From Candidatus Rokubacteria bacterium GWA2_70_23 (lineage in GTDB: Bacteria > Methylomirabilota > Methylomirabilia > Rokubacteriales > CSP1-6): a stretch of 37,215 bases of DNA. The position numbers and the translations under genes were made by a program. The notes beneath the pieces were generated by a model. That model did no database searches, was not told where the DNA came from, and was given only the letters and a program-made list of their open reading frames with translations. Positions within the stretch are counted from its first letter, which is position 1, and the number at the start of each line of letters is the position of its first letter. Of this stretch, positions 15,620 to 22,985 are shown one piece after another. The stretch is taken from assembly GCA_001788395.1 (NCBI GenBank), contig MGBT01000079.1, positions 1 through 37,215 on the forward strand. The letters are read 5' to 3'.

Positions 15620-16438
15620 TCAGAGAGCCCAGTACACGAGCGTGTCGTTGACGCCGACCACGAGGAACACGACGCCGGTCGCCCGTGTGAGGATCCGACC
15701 AGTCCGCCCGAGCCGGGCGTGGATGTCCACCGGCGCCCCGGCCGCGAGCAGGACGCCGAGCGTCAGGACCGGCACGCTCGTGCCCACGGCGAACAGTGCC
15801 GGGAAGACCAGCCCCGCGGGGCTCGCGAGCCCCAGCGGGATCGTCAGCCCGAAGAAGAGCCAGAAGAGCGTCGGGCAGAAGGCCAGCGCGAAGGCCCCCC
15901 CCATGAGGAATGCCCCGCCGGTGCCAGACTTCGGCCCGAGGGCCCTGAGCCGCGCCGAGAGCCGCGAGCCGAAGCCGCCCCGCAGGCGCACCACGCCCAC
16001 GAGCGACAGCCCGATCACGAGCAGGACGGGGCCCAGGACGCGCCGGGTGACGACGGCCATGGGGATCGCCGCCTGCTGGAGCCCGGCGCCGAGGGTGAAC
16101 GCCAGGCCGCCCAGCACCGTGTAGACGACCGCCTTGCCGAGCAGGAAGGCCCCGGCCTCCCGGGCCGCCGCGCCGCGGCCGCCCTCGCGCGACAGGTAGG
16201 CCATCGCCGAGGCGTTGGTCGTGATCTGGCAGGGCGCCACCGCCCCGATGAGCCCGAAGAGGAAGGCGCTGACCAGCGGCAGGCCGAGCCACGTGGAGAA
16301 CTGGCCCAGCGGGTCGGCCAGGAGCGCGCTCGGCGTGCTCAGCACCACGTACCATTCGCGCAGGAGCTCCACGACTGGGCCAAGCCTGATCTCGCCGCGC
16401 CCGCGGCCTGGCGCTCCGGCGCCCTCACGCCGGGGCAC
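15620..16438 (-). CDS. CcdA/DsbD-type membrane thiol electron transporter
   Basis: The product has 272 residues and about six to seven helices. The two redox cysteines sit in the typical proline-flanked positions: GAVAPCQITTNA in the first helix and AFALAFCPTLFWLFFG in the fourth. This family moves electrons from cytoplasmic thioredoxin to periplasmic CcmG-type proteins. It lies between the Rieske gene and ccmF in one unit. ATG 16438 overlaps the Rieske stop by 14 nt; a GTG about 22 codons later (VELLREWYVV) is an alternative start. It could equally be labelled a DsbD transmembrane-domain or SafE-like protein. Confidence 0.85.
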   Translation of the reverse strand: MPRREGAGAPGRGRGEIRLGPVVELLREWYVVLSTPSALLADPLGQFSTWLGLPLVSAFLFGLIGAVAPCQITTNASAMAYLSREGGRGAAAREAGAFLLGKAVVYTVLGGLAFTLGAGLQQAAIPMAVVTRRVLGPVLLVIGLSLVGVVRLRGGFGSRLSARLRALGPKSGTGGAFLMGGAFALAFCPTLFWLFFGLTIPLGLASPAGLVFPALFAVGTSVPVLTLGVLLAAGAPVDIHARLGRTGRILTRATGVVFLVVGVNDTLVYWAL

Positions 16439-16892
16439 TGCGGCTGACGACGACCTTGTCGGCGCGCGCGTTGACCGCGTACGCCTCCAGGGGCCGCGGC
16501 GGCGGCCCTCCGATGTTCTTGCCGGTGACGGGATCGAAATGGCCGTTGTGGCAGGCGCACCAGATATGCTGGAGATCCTCCCGGTACTGCACGGTGCACT
16601 GGAGATGGGTGCACACGGCCGTGAAGGCGTGGAGCTCCCCGGCAGGCGTCCGCACCAGAATCGCCGGCTGCTTGCCGAACTTGAACACGCGGCCGCTGTT
16701 CGACCTGATCTCGGTGGGCTTGACGTCCAGCGCGACGGTCTGGGCGCTGGACTCCTCGCTCCGCGGCGGGATCAGGAACCGACTCACCGGATACAGCGCC
16801 GAGACCACGAAGGCGCCGACGCTGGTGCCGAGAAGCCAGTTGAGGAGCGACCGCCGCTCGAGCGGATCCCGCGACAACGTTCCCTGGGACAT
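16425..16892 (-). CDS. Rieske [2Fe-2S] protein, Tat-type anchor
   Basis: The product has 155 residues. A Tat-like N-terminus (ERRSLLNWLLGTSVGAFVVSALYP) serves as the membrane anchor. Cluster ligands are in CTHLQC (Cys94, His96) and WCACHNGHFD (Cys112, His115), and Cys99 and Cys114 would form the disulfide. It resembles QcrA/PetC-type proteins, but no cytochrome b gene is adjacent. Its partner could be elsewhere, or it may serve another electron-transfer complex. GGAGGGAGGC precedes ATG 16892. It is the first gene of the Rieske-ccdA-ccmF-ccmG-ccmH unit, with a sigma-54-type promoter 82 nt upstream. Confidence 0.9.
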   Translation of the reverse strand: MSQGTLSRDPLERRSLLNWLLGTSVGAFVVSALYPVSRFLIPPRSEESSAQTVALDVKPTEIRSNSGRVFKFGKQPAILVRTPAGELHAFTAVCTHLQCTVQYREDLQHIWCACHNGHFDPVTGKNIGGPPPRPLEAYAVNARADKVVVSRSAPA

Positions 16893-16974
16893 GCCTCCCT
16901 CCTTGTGGCGCCGGCGTAGCGCAGCCAGCCTCGTCTCCGCGCCGCATCCTCCGGCCCCACCACCGGGAGATGGA

Positions 16975-16989
16975 GCAAGAGTGGTGCCG
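16975..16989 (-). promoter_or_regulatory. Candidate sigma-54 promoter of the Rieske-ccm unit
   Basis: Minus strand CGGCACCACTCTTGC: 9 of 11 consensus positions match and the GG-N10-GC spacing is exact. It lies 82 nt upstream of ATG 16892. The rest of the 292-nt intergenic region holds the paired sites and hairpins listed separately. Confidence 0.6.
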
Positions 16990-17064
16990 GGAGCCGGCGC
17001 TGCTGAAGTGCTCGGAACTCGTGAGGTCTTCGTCGGGGGATCGAGCCGGAGCGCGGAGCGTCTT

Positions 17065-17117
17065 GACAGAGTGGCGAATGCGCCGACGGGGGGTCGCCCC
17101 CCTCTGACATCCTGTCA
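17065..17117. promoter_or_regulatory. Paired candidate activator sites upstream of the Rieske-ccm unit
   Basis: GACAGAGTGGC (17065-17075) and the perfect palindrome TGACATCCTGTCA (17105-17117) start about 41 bp apart. The proximal site is 76 bp from the promoter. TTGACAG at 17063 and CTGTCAA at 17112 also form a wide inverted repeat. A GGGGGG-TCG-CCCCCC hairpin (17088-17102) lies between the two sites. Confidence 0.5.
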
Positions 17118-17138
17118 ACCGGACGGGAAACGCGCCTG

Positions 17139-17159
17139 CCCCGGAGCCCGCTCCCGGGG
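17139..17159 (-). terminator. Possible terminator after the glutaredoxin-like gene
   Basis: CCCCGGAG and CTCCCGGGG can pair with one bulged C, about 26 nt after the stop at 17185. There is no clear T tail, so this is tentative. Confidence 0.3.
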
Positions 17160-17184
17160 CCGCCGAGCCGGCTCTCGCGGGCCT

Positions 17185-17430
17185 TTACGTCCCCTCGCGC
17201 CCCAGGCGACGGCGCAGGGCTGCTTCCTGGACCCGGAACTTGAAGGCGATCCGGCCATTGACCAGGACCAGCGGGATGCGCTCCGCGTAGATGGCGTACA
17301 GCTCCGGGGTGGACTCAATGTCGATCTCGTGGAGATCGAAAGGGATGTCGCGGCGGACCTTGAGGAGCGTCGCCTTGACGTCGTCGCAGAGACAGCAGTC
17401 GCGCTTGCCGTAGACCTCGACGCGGATCAC
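17185..17430 (-). CDS. Glutaredoxin-like (DUF836) protein
   Basis: This 81-residue protein has the fold of short glutaredoxins: a first strand IRVEVYGKRD, the active-site region DCCLCDDVK (Cys12, Cys15, with an extra Cys13), and FDLHEIDIESTPELYAIY before the cis-proline segment RIPLVLVNG. It is cytoplasmic, since no signal is seen. It probably reduces disulfides or relays electrons for the thiol/selenol proteins of the same operon. Its ATG overlaps the cyclase stop (ATGA). It is the last gene of the long 26.0-17.2 kb operon. Confidence 0.85.
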   Translation of the reverse strand: MIRVEVYGKRDCCLCDDVKATLLKVRRDIPFDLHEIDIESTPELYAIYAERIPLVLVNGRIAFKFRVQEAALRRRLGREGT

Positions 17431-18362
17431 GCGGTGACCCTGTACACGCCGTGGAGCCCCGCGAAGCCCTTGAGCGCGCAGAACCCCACGGAGTCGAGCC
17501 CGATGCCCCTGGCCCGCGCCTCCTCGGCCGCCGCCTCGTCGAGAAAGATGCGGTCGTCTTCGGGGATCTCCACCTCGTTGGCTGCGCCCCCCACCTGCAC
17601 GAAGGCGGCCGGCGTCACTCCTTCGAGGCGGAAGGCCTTGTTGATCACCGCCCCGTGGCGCGCCCCACGGCCGTCGAGGAGGATCTCGCCGTAGGTGATC
17701 GCCGCGCGCACTCTCGGCGGCGGCGCCGGGGCCAGGTCCGCGGACCGCGCCGCGAGATCCCGCAGCAGCGCGAGCGCCGTCTCGATGGCGCCAGCCACCG
17801 AGACGAAGGTCATGAAGCAGCCGTCACCGGTGCTCTCGGTGTACGTCAGCCCGTGGCCCGCGGCTACGGCCAGCGCCCGATCCCTCACGACCGTTCTGGC
17901 CCTCATCGCCAGGCCGTCGCCGTAGTGGGTGGCGAGATGCGTGGACTGCACCAGGTCAACGACCAGGACCGCTTCTGTCACGACGGCCGCTCGCACGGTC
18001 TGGCGGCGCCACCGGGCCCGGGCCAGGCGATAGGTGATGAAGCCGCCGCCGGCCGTCGCCGCCCCCACGAGCAAGAGGAATGTCGATTCGAGATAGAACG
18101 GCACCGGAACGGCCGGGTGGGCCATGGACTCCGCCATCTGGGCCCGCGGGCTCGCCACCGCTTCGGGCCGGGCTGCGGGCGGGGCCGGCGGCGCCTCGCG
18201 CCGCGGCTCCGGGTTCGCCGGGCCGCGGGGTCCTATCGAGCCTCCCATGCCCGGCCCCATCCCGGTCCCCATCTGGGCCGAGGCCGGGGCCGGAAGGAGC
18301 GCCAGCGCGACGAAGGTCGCGAGGACGCCTACGCGGCGAGGGCGCCGACGCGCCACCCGCAC
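17427..18362 (-). CDS. Class III nucleotide cyclase with signal peptide and membrane anchor
   Basis: About 311 residues. A signal peptide (VGVLATFVALALLPAPASA), a Met/Gly- then Pro-rich periplasmic stretch, and a membrane helix near 92-113 precede a class III cyclase domain. Metal-binding Asp136 is in VVDLVQSTHLA and Asp180 in STGDGCFMTF; the Asn/Arg pair is in VINKAFRLEG. Glu176 stands where adenylate cyclases have the adenine-selecting Lys, which is the guanylate cyclase choice, so cGMP production is possible but unproven. The frame opens at GTG 18362; the GTG at 18356 has better GGAGG spacing. It starts 31 nt after the selenoprotein stop and overlaps the glutaredoxin gene. Confidence 0.75.
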   Translation of the reverse strand: MRVARRRPRRVGVLATFVALALLPAPASAQMGTGMGPGMGGSIGPRGPANPEPRREAPPAPPAARPEAVASPRAQMAESMAHPAVPVPFYLESTFLLLVGAATAGGGFITYRLARARWRRQTVRAAVVTEAVLVVDLVQSTHLATHYGDGLAMRARTVVRDRALAVAAGHGLTYTESTGDGCFMTFVSVAGAIETALALLRDLAARSADLAPAPPPRVRAAITYGEILLDGRGARHGAVINKAFRLEGVTPAAFVQVGGAANEVEIPEDDRIFLDEAAAEEARARGIGLDSVGFCALKGFAGLHGVYRVTA

Positions 18363-18393
18363 CTCCGCCGCCAGCCTGACGCCGCCTGGACGA

Positions 18394-18870
18394 TCACCGC
18401 GGCCCCCAGTAGGAGCGCACGATCAGCCGGCGCTCCGGAGCGGCCGGATCGTTGGTCCGTAGCGGCGTGTGGAACTCGTGGGCGCCGCCCATCCCCGCGT
18501 GCATCGTGAACTGCATCGACAGCGTCGTGGACCCGCCCGGCTTGATGGTCGTCTGCCCGACGACCGCCTCCGGCGGTCAGCACCCCTCGACGGCCTTGAC
18601 CCGCGGCACCTCGGCGATCTTGAGGGTGCCGTCTCCCGCGTTGGTCAGGGTGAAGACCACCCGGGCCGGCGCCTCGAATGGAAGGTCGCCGAGCTCCACG
18701 ACCTCCCGATCCACGACGAGACGCGGCGCCCCACTCAGGGTGCCGAGGCTTTCCGACTGCCACCAAAAGGTGCCCGCTCCCGCGACGATCGCGACCAGCA
18801 CCCCCACCACCCCCCACCGCCGGCGCCCGCGGCGCGGCGCCGGCGGCTCGACCCTCTTCTTCGTGCTCAT
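18394..18870 (-). CDS. Probable new selenoprotein: anchored beta-sandwich protein with Cys-Sec motif
   Basis: The ATG at 18870 overlaps the SHOCT stop (ATGA) and follows GAGAGGAG. A cytoplasmic Arg-rich start, one membrane helix (VVGVLVAIVAGAGTFWW) and a DUF1573-like beta-sandwich follow (RLVVDREVVELGDL, VFTLTNAGDGTLKI). Codon 98 is TGA, directly after VKAVEGC. Reading on, the frame gives PPEAVVGQTTIKPGGSTT, then LSMQFTMHAGMGGAHEFH and PERRLIVRSYWGPR before a real stop at 18394. This completes the same domain: strands, TNDP turn and closing strand. A perfect stem-loop begins 11 nt after the TGA. The motif would be Gly-Cys-Sec-Pro-Pro, a redox pair in the periplasm. A plain nonsense mutation is the alternative. 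Confidence 0.72.
18547..18579 (-). promoter_or_regulatory. SECIS-like element after the in-frame TGA
   Basis: On the minus strand, the TGA (18579-18577) is followed by 11 nt and then a perfect 7-bp stem GGTCGTC / GACGACC closing the 5-nt loop GGGCA. The distance from TGA to loop is 18 nt and the loop begins with G, both within the usual pattern for bacterial SECIS elements. A competing hairpin (GACCGCC-GGA-GGCGGTC) starts at the TGA itself. Confidence 0.6.
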
Positions 18871-19172
18871 GGCTCTCCTCTCCGTGTGGGCCCCGTGGAT
18901 CGCCACGGGGCCTCGTTCTCCGCTGCCTGCAGGTCGCGTCTCTTCTCCTCGAATTCCTCCCGATCGATCTCGCCTCGAGCGTAGCGGGTCCTGAGGATCT
19001 CCAGGGCCCGGTCGTCGTCTCCCGGCGGCCGACGCGACTGTCCCTGGTCCCAGAGCCAGCGCACGGCGAGGACGGCCGCGACGATGACGACCACCCAGAC
19101 GAGCAGCATGCCGAGCCCCGCACCGCCCATCCCGAATCCTCCCCATCCCATCATGCCAGCGCCGGGCATCAT
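18867..19172 (-). CDS. Small membrane protein with SHOCT domain
   Basis: This 101-residue protein begins MMPGAGMMGWGGFGMGGAG, a Met/Gly-rich leader, then one helix (LGMLLVWVVVIVAAVLAVRWL), a short linker and a C-terminal SHOCT motif (ALEILRTRYARGEIDREEFEEKRRDL region). SHOCT segments often end small membrane proteins and are thought to mediate oligomerisation. The ATG at 19172 is preceded by GAGGGG. Its TGA overlaps the start of the selenoprotein, so the two are translationally coupled and may form one membrane complex. Confidence 0.8.
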   Translation of the reverse strand: MMPGAGMMGWGGFGMGGAGLGMLLVWVVVIVAAVLAVRWLWDQGQSRRPPGDDDRALEILRTRYARGEIDREEFEEKRRDLQAAENEAPWRSTGPTRRGEP

Positions 19173-19191
19173 GGCAATCCCCCTCGCCCCT

Positions 19192-19815
19192 TCATCGGGC
19201 CACGATGAGTTTAATCCAGTCAGAGAACACGCGCCGTTCCTCGACCACGACCAGGCCGGCCTCGCGGATGGTGTCCAGCGTGCGCCGGTTGAGATGCGGC
19301 CCCATGACACGGCTGACGATCGGATCCAGCAGGTCGAAGAGCCTCCCCAGCCACCCGCTGGGCCGCATGTGCTCGAGCAGGAGCACCTCGCCCCCGTCCT
19401 TCAGGACCCGCCGCACCTCCCTCAGGCCGCGGCGGGGATCCGGCACGCTGCAGAAGACGCAGGTGGCGACCACGGCGTCGAAGGCGTGATCCCTGAAGGC
19501 GAGATCCTCGGCATCCGTCAGCACGAGACGGCGCCCGCCCCCACGACGGCCGGCCTTCTCGGCTGCCCGCGCGAGCATCCCCGGACTCAGATCGGACGCC
19601 ACGATGACGGGCCCCGCCGGATAATACGCGATGTTCTTCCCGGTCCCCGCCCCTACCTCGAGGACCCGTCCCTCCGGCACCCGCGCGAAGATCCACTCAC
19701 GGCCCCGCTCGAAGCCGAGCATGCGCTCCATCGGCGCGGTCAGGCGATCGTAGAGCCGCGCCTGCCGGCTCCAGCGCCTGAGGGCGCGTCCCGTCCCCTC
19801 CGGAGATGTCGGCAT
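19192..19815 (-). CDS. SAM-dependent methyltransferase (UbiE/PmtA-like)
   Basis: The product has 207 residues, a class I Rossmann methyltransferase. Motif I is VLEVGAGTGKNIAYYP, the acidic residue is in VIVASDLSPGML, and the post-I region is LTDAEDLAFRDHAFDAVVATCVFCSVPDP. The C-terminal part LLLEHMRPSGWLGRLFDLLDP and the ending FSDWIKLIVAR resemble bacterial phosphatidylethanolamine N-methyltransferase/UbiE-like enzymes. The substrate could be a lipid or quinone; the context does not decide. It follows the cupredoxin by 8 nt and precedes the SHOCT gene in the same operon. Confidence 0.82.
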   Translation of the reverse strand: MPTSPEGTGRALRRWSRQARLYDRLTAPMERMLGFERGREWIFARVPEGRVLEVGAGTGKNIAYYPAGPVIVASDLSPGMLARAAEKAGRRGGGRRLVLTDAEDLAFRDHAFDAVVATCVFCSVPDPRRGLREVRRVLKDGGEVLLLEHMRPSGWLGRLFDLLDPIVSRVMGPHLNRRTLDTIREAGLVVVEERRVFSDWIKLIVAR

Positions 19816-19823
19816 CGTCCCCC

Positions 19824-20222
19824 CTACGGCTCCACCACCAGGGTCCCCATCAACGCCATGTGCAGCGGGCTGCAGCGGACGCTGCAGTAGAACGGGAACT
19901 CCCCGGCCCGTTCCGCCGTGAACTCGACCACCTTCGTCGTCCCGGTCTTGATGGCTCCCGCGTTCACCCCGAAGTGGAGAAGCTGGAAGCCGTGGGTCAC
20001 GTCCTCCGCGAGGATCCTGAGCCGCACCGTCTGTCCCTGCTTGACGACGATCCGCGCGGGGCTCCAGCCTCCGTGCTCCACCGTCCGCGCGACCAGGAAG
20101 ATCTCGCCGGACGCGTCGGGCCGGCTCCGGAGGGCTTGATACGAAAAGACCGCGGCGGGGACACCGACCAGGATGGCCAGGACCACCGCCAGGGCGAGCC
20201 GCTCCGCGCTCTTGATCGCCAT
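19824..20222 (-). CDS. Membrane-anchored cupredoxin with CuA-like motif
   Basis: The product has 132 residues. One N-terminal helix (LALAVVLAILVGVPAAVFSY) is followed by a cupredoxin domain. The ligand set resembles COX2/NosZ CuA: His77 in DVTHGF, then FYCSVRCSPLHMALM with Cys113, Cys117 and His121. In canonical CuA the Met follows His by three residues (NosZ HMEM); here that position is Leu124 and Met is at 125, so the site may be altered. Its ATG overlaps the stop of the cupredoxin-polyferredoxin gene (TGATG). It probably exchanges electrons with that protein at the periplasmic face. Confidence 0.8.
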   Translation of the reverse strand: MAIKSAERLALAVVLAILVGVPAAVFSYQALRSRPDASGEIFLVARTVEHGGWSPARIVVKQGQTVRLRILAEDVTHGFQLLHFGVNAGAIKTGTTKVVEFTAERAGEFPFYCSVRCSPLHMALMGTLVVEP

Positions 20223-22036
20223 CACCCAAGGTACAGGGCCAGGAACGCCCACGCCAGGAGCCCCAGGAAGCCCGCGAGCGGCACGAGGCCGCGCCGGGCG
20301 GCCTCCGCCTCCCCCAGCGCGTCCCTGACGATCTCGCGGGCCGCACGGACCGAGCCCCAGAGCCCCGCCAGAAGCAGGCCGAGCTGGGCCCAGGGCAGAA
20401 GCCCCAGGGGCACCCACGTCCACGTGGTTTCGCGTGTCCCGAAAAGGTCCCAGCCCCAACCAAGCGGATCGGACAGGACCCGCGGGATATAGGAGAGGTT
20501 CGGAAGCACCACCGCCAGCGTGAAGGCCATCCATGCCGCCAGGCTCAGAGGGATCAGGGCGTACGCGTAGGCCACGAAGAGCTTCCCCAGCCGCAACGAC
20601 GGCGCGCCCGCCAGCGCCCGCGACAGCCACGCCGCCACGAGATGCAGGCCCGGAAGCACGCCCAGGACCGCCCCGAGGAAGAGCCCCGAGTAGAACAGGA
20701 ACTCGACGGGCCCGTCGAGGTTGGCCCACGACTTGATCCAGCCCCACGGCCCGAGCTTGATCACCGAGTGGGCGAGGGCGGTTCCGAGGAGGAGGAGCGC
20801 GATCCACGCCTCGTCCGCCCGTGCCCCCCGGCTCACGCGCAGGTCCGCGCCGAAAAGCCTGAGGCTGAGGGCGAGATTGTCGTGGGGACAGGCCTTCAGG
20901 CACTCGGTGCACAGCAGGCAGTAGGTGTTCCGCATGAGCCCGCTCCCCGGGAACTGGAAGGTCGGGCAGGGGTAGCCGGCGCCCCCGCGGAAGCACGGCT
21001 TGTCCCGGCATGCCCGGCAGACATCGAGGTCCCGCGCCCGCAGCTCGATCGGAGCCGCCAGCGCGTAGACGCCGAGGAGGCCGCCCACCGGGCAGAGGTA
21101 GCGACAGAAGACCCGCCGCTCGAAGAGAAGGTGGGTGACGAGGGCGACCGCCGCGAGCCCGAGGAGCAGCGCCGCCGTGACGATGGGGCGCGTCGTCACG
21201 ACAAGTCCGAACAGGACGAGCAGGAGGAGGCCGCCGAAGGCCGGCCAGAGGTTCCGGAGCGCCTTCGGCCAAGGCCACCCGAGGCCCCAGCCGCGCATCC
21301 TCCGCTCCACGATCGCGCCCCGCGCCAGCCACTCGCCGGGGGCCGGGAGCGGGCACATGGCGCACCAGGCTCGCCCTCCGAGCGGGATCAGGACCAGCAC
21401 GAGGAGGCCCCACCAGGCCAGCCAGACGAAGATCGTGGACACGTTCATGGCCCCGGTCGCCGTCCCGACGAGCCCGGCCAGGACGATGAGGGTGAAGACG
21501 AGCAGGTTCGGGGCGATGAGCGCGAACTGGAAGGGGCGCCGCGTGAGGAGCCAGCCGAGCGGGCGCCAGCGGAGCAAGTCGCGTCGCATGCCCGGGCGCG
21601 CCAGGCCAGCCGAGGCGAGGAAGCCCACGACCAGCATCAGGCCGCCCCCCCAGAGGGGCCAGCGGTTGGGCTCCACGATGATCTCGCCCACCATGAAGGG
21701 GTGGAGCGGCCCGCAGATGACGGAGCAGCGATAGCGGATCTTCCCCGGCCGCCCGGCCTGGACGGTCACGCGCACCTCCCGACCCGGCAGGATCGTCGCG
21801 TCCACCCCCGTCCCCTCGACGGCGAAGCCGTGGGTGATGTCGAGGGAGCGGATCCTGAAGGTCACCCGGTCCCCGGCCGCCACGCTCACGCGCGGAGGGG
21901 AGAAGGCGAACTTCTGAACGGTCAACGGCACGTCCACCTCGCGGCCGCCCCGCGGGACGGCGAAGAAGCCGGCGAGGAGCAGGCCGGCCCCCGCGAGGGC
22001 CACGAGCCGCACGACCGGCGGGAAGCGCCCGGCCAT
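20222..22036 (-). CDS. CuA-like cupredoxin fused to a NapH/NosR-type iron-sulfur membrane protein
   Basis: The product has 604 residues. After an N-terminal helix, residues ~35-122 are a cupredoxin with a complete CuA ligand pattern: His69 in DITHGF, and CSVICGPLHPFM with Cys104, Cys108, His112 and Met115. Then come membrane helices with the NapH/NosR signatures WCAMCPLPAPGE (225-228) and FCRYLCPVGG (311-315). A ferredoxin-like segment follows with two cluster-type Cys sets (CRACRDKPC; CLLCTECLKACP), then five more helices. NapH/NosR proteins carry electrons between quinol and periplasmic or iron-sulfur partners. Fusion to a CuA-like domain is unusual. It sits between the YVTN propeller and a second cupredoxin with almost no spacing. 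Confidence 0.85.
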   Translation of the reverse strand: MAGRFPPVVRLVALAGAGLLLAGFFAVPRGGREVDVPLTVQKFAFSPPRVSVAAGDRVTFRIRSLDITHGFAVEGTGVDATILPGREVRVTVQAGRPGKIRYRCSVICGPLHPFMVGEIIVEPNRWPLWGGGLMLVVGFLASAGLARPGMRRDLLRWRPLGWLLTRRPFQFALIAPNLLVFTLIVLAGLVGTATGAMNVSTIFVWLAWWGLLVLVLIPLGGRAWCAMCPLPAPGEWLARGAIVERRMRGWGLGWPWPKALRNLWPAFGGLLLLVLFGLVVTTRPIVTAALLLGLAAVALVTHLLFERRVFCRYLCPVGGLLGVYALAAPIELRARDLDVCRACRDKPCFRGGAGYPCPTFQFPGSGLMRNTYCLLCTECLKACPHDNLALSLRLFGADLRVSRGARADEAWIALLLLGTALAHSVIKLGPWGWIKSWANLDGPVEFLFYSGLFLGAVLGVLPGLHLVAAWLSRALAGAPSLRLGKLFVAYAYALIPLSLAAWMAFTLAVVLPNLSYIPRVLSDPLGWGWDLFGTRETTWTWVPLGLLPWAQLGLLLAGLWGSVRAAREIVRDALGEAEAARRGLVPLAGFLGLLAWAFLALYLG

Positions 22037-22037
22037 C

Positions 22038-22985
22038 CTAGCGCTCCAGGATCGCCACGGAGGAGGGGGCCTTCCCCACCGGGATCGTCGCCACCACTGC
22101 GCGCCGCGCCGTCGCGATCACCGAGACGGCGTCGGCCTCCATGTCGGCGGTGAAGGCATAGGCGCCGTCGCGGGAGAGGAACATCGTGTGGGGCATCCGC
22201 CCGACGGGGATGCGCGCGACGACTTGCGCCCTCGTCGTGTCCACCACCAGCACCGTGTTCCCGACCTCGCTCGCCACATAGAGCGTGCGCCCGTCCGGGC
22301 TCACCGCCATGCCGTGGGAGTTCACGCCGAGGTCGATGGTGCCGACGACGGCGCGGGCCGCCGCGTCGATCACCGACAGCTCGTTCGAGCCGGTGCTGCT
22401 GGCCCATGCCCGCCGGCCGTCGGGCGAGAAGAGCGCCAGGTGCGGGAGGAACCCGACGCGGATCCGGTCAGTGAGCCGCCGCGCGACCGGATCGATGACG
22501 AAGATCTGGTTGGATTCGGCCCCACCCACGAAAACCACCTTGCCGTCGCGCGACACCGACGTGATGTGAGGCTCGGGGCCGGTCGGGATCCTCGCCTCGA
22601 CCCGCTGGGTCATCGTGTTGATGACGCCGACTTCCTGGGAGGTCTCCAAGCTCGCGTAGACGAACTTCCCGTCCGGGGCCATGGCGAGGTGGGTGGGGCG
22701 GAGCCCGAGCGGGATCTTCGCGACGACCTTGTCGCTGGCGGTGTCGAAGACCCAGACCTGATCGGCCCCGGCCATGGTCACGAAGAGCCGCCGGCCGTCC
22801 GGCGTCGCGACCGCGAAGTGCGGGTCCTGGCCGGTGGGGATGGTCCGCGTGACCTTGAGCGTCCGCCCGTCGATCACGGAGATGGTGTTTCCGCCCAGGT
22901 TCGTCACGTACAGCCGCTCGGGCTCGGCACCGGCCGGGGCACCGAGGAGAAGCAGGACAAGCGTCAGGACCGTCGTCATTCTCAT
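22038..22985 (-). CDS. Secreted seven-bladed YVTN beta-propeller with repeated hub histidines
   Basis: The product has 315 residues, with a signal peptide (MTTVLTLVLLLLGAPAGA) and seven ~42-residue YVTN repeats (for example RLYVTNLGGNTISVIDG). Each blade starts with a G-x-x-P-H-like turn, and six carry His at the same place: 56, 99, 140, 182, 224 and 266. The seventh has Ser. Such turns lie at the propeller mouth. In NosZ hub histidines hold the copper cluster, and in NirF/cd1-type propellers similar turns meet haem d1. Many plain YVTN proteins have only scattered His. GGAAGGAG precedes ATG 22985, which overlaps the NfeD-like stop. Metal or haem binding is an inference. Confidence 0.85.
   Translation of the reverse strand: MRMTTVLTLVLLLLGAPAGAEPERLYVTNLGGNTISVIDGRTLKVTRTIPTGQDPHFAVATPDGRRLFVTMAGADQVWVFDTASDKVVAKIPLGLRPTHLAMAPDGKFVYASLETSQEVGVINTMTQRVEARIPTGPEPHITSVSRDGKVVFVGGAESNQIFVIDPVARRLTDRIRVGFLPHLALFSPDGRRAWASSTGSNELSVIDAAARAVVGTIDLGVNSHGMAVSPDGRTLYVASEVGNTVLVVDTTRAQVVARIPVGRMPHTMFLSRDGAYAFTADMEADAVSVIATARRAVVATIPVGKAPSSVAILER

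Noticed and set aside
13603-15651. A 682-codon open frame on the plus strand opposite ccmF
   Set aside because: The composition is antisense-like (runs of His, Arg, Glu, Gln) and the other strand encodes a clear CcmF.
17088-17102. GGGGGG-TCG-CCCCCC hairpin as a terminator
   Set aside because: It lies between the two proposed activator sites, about 83 nt past the nearest gene end, with no T tail; it may affect DNA shape but its role is undecided.
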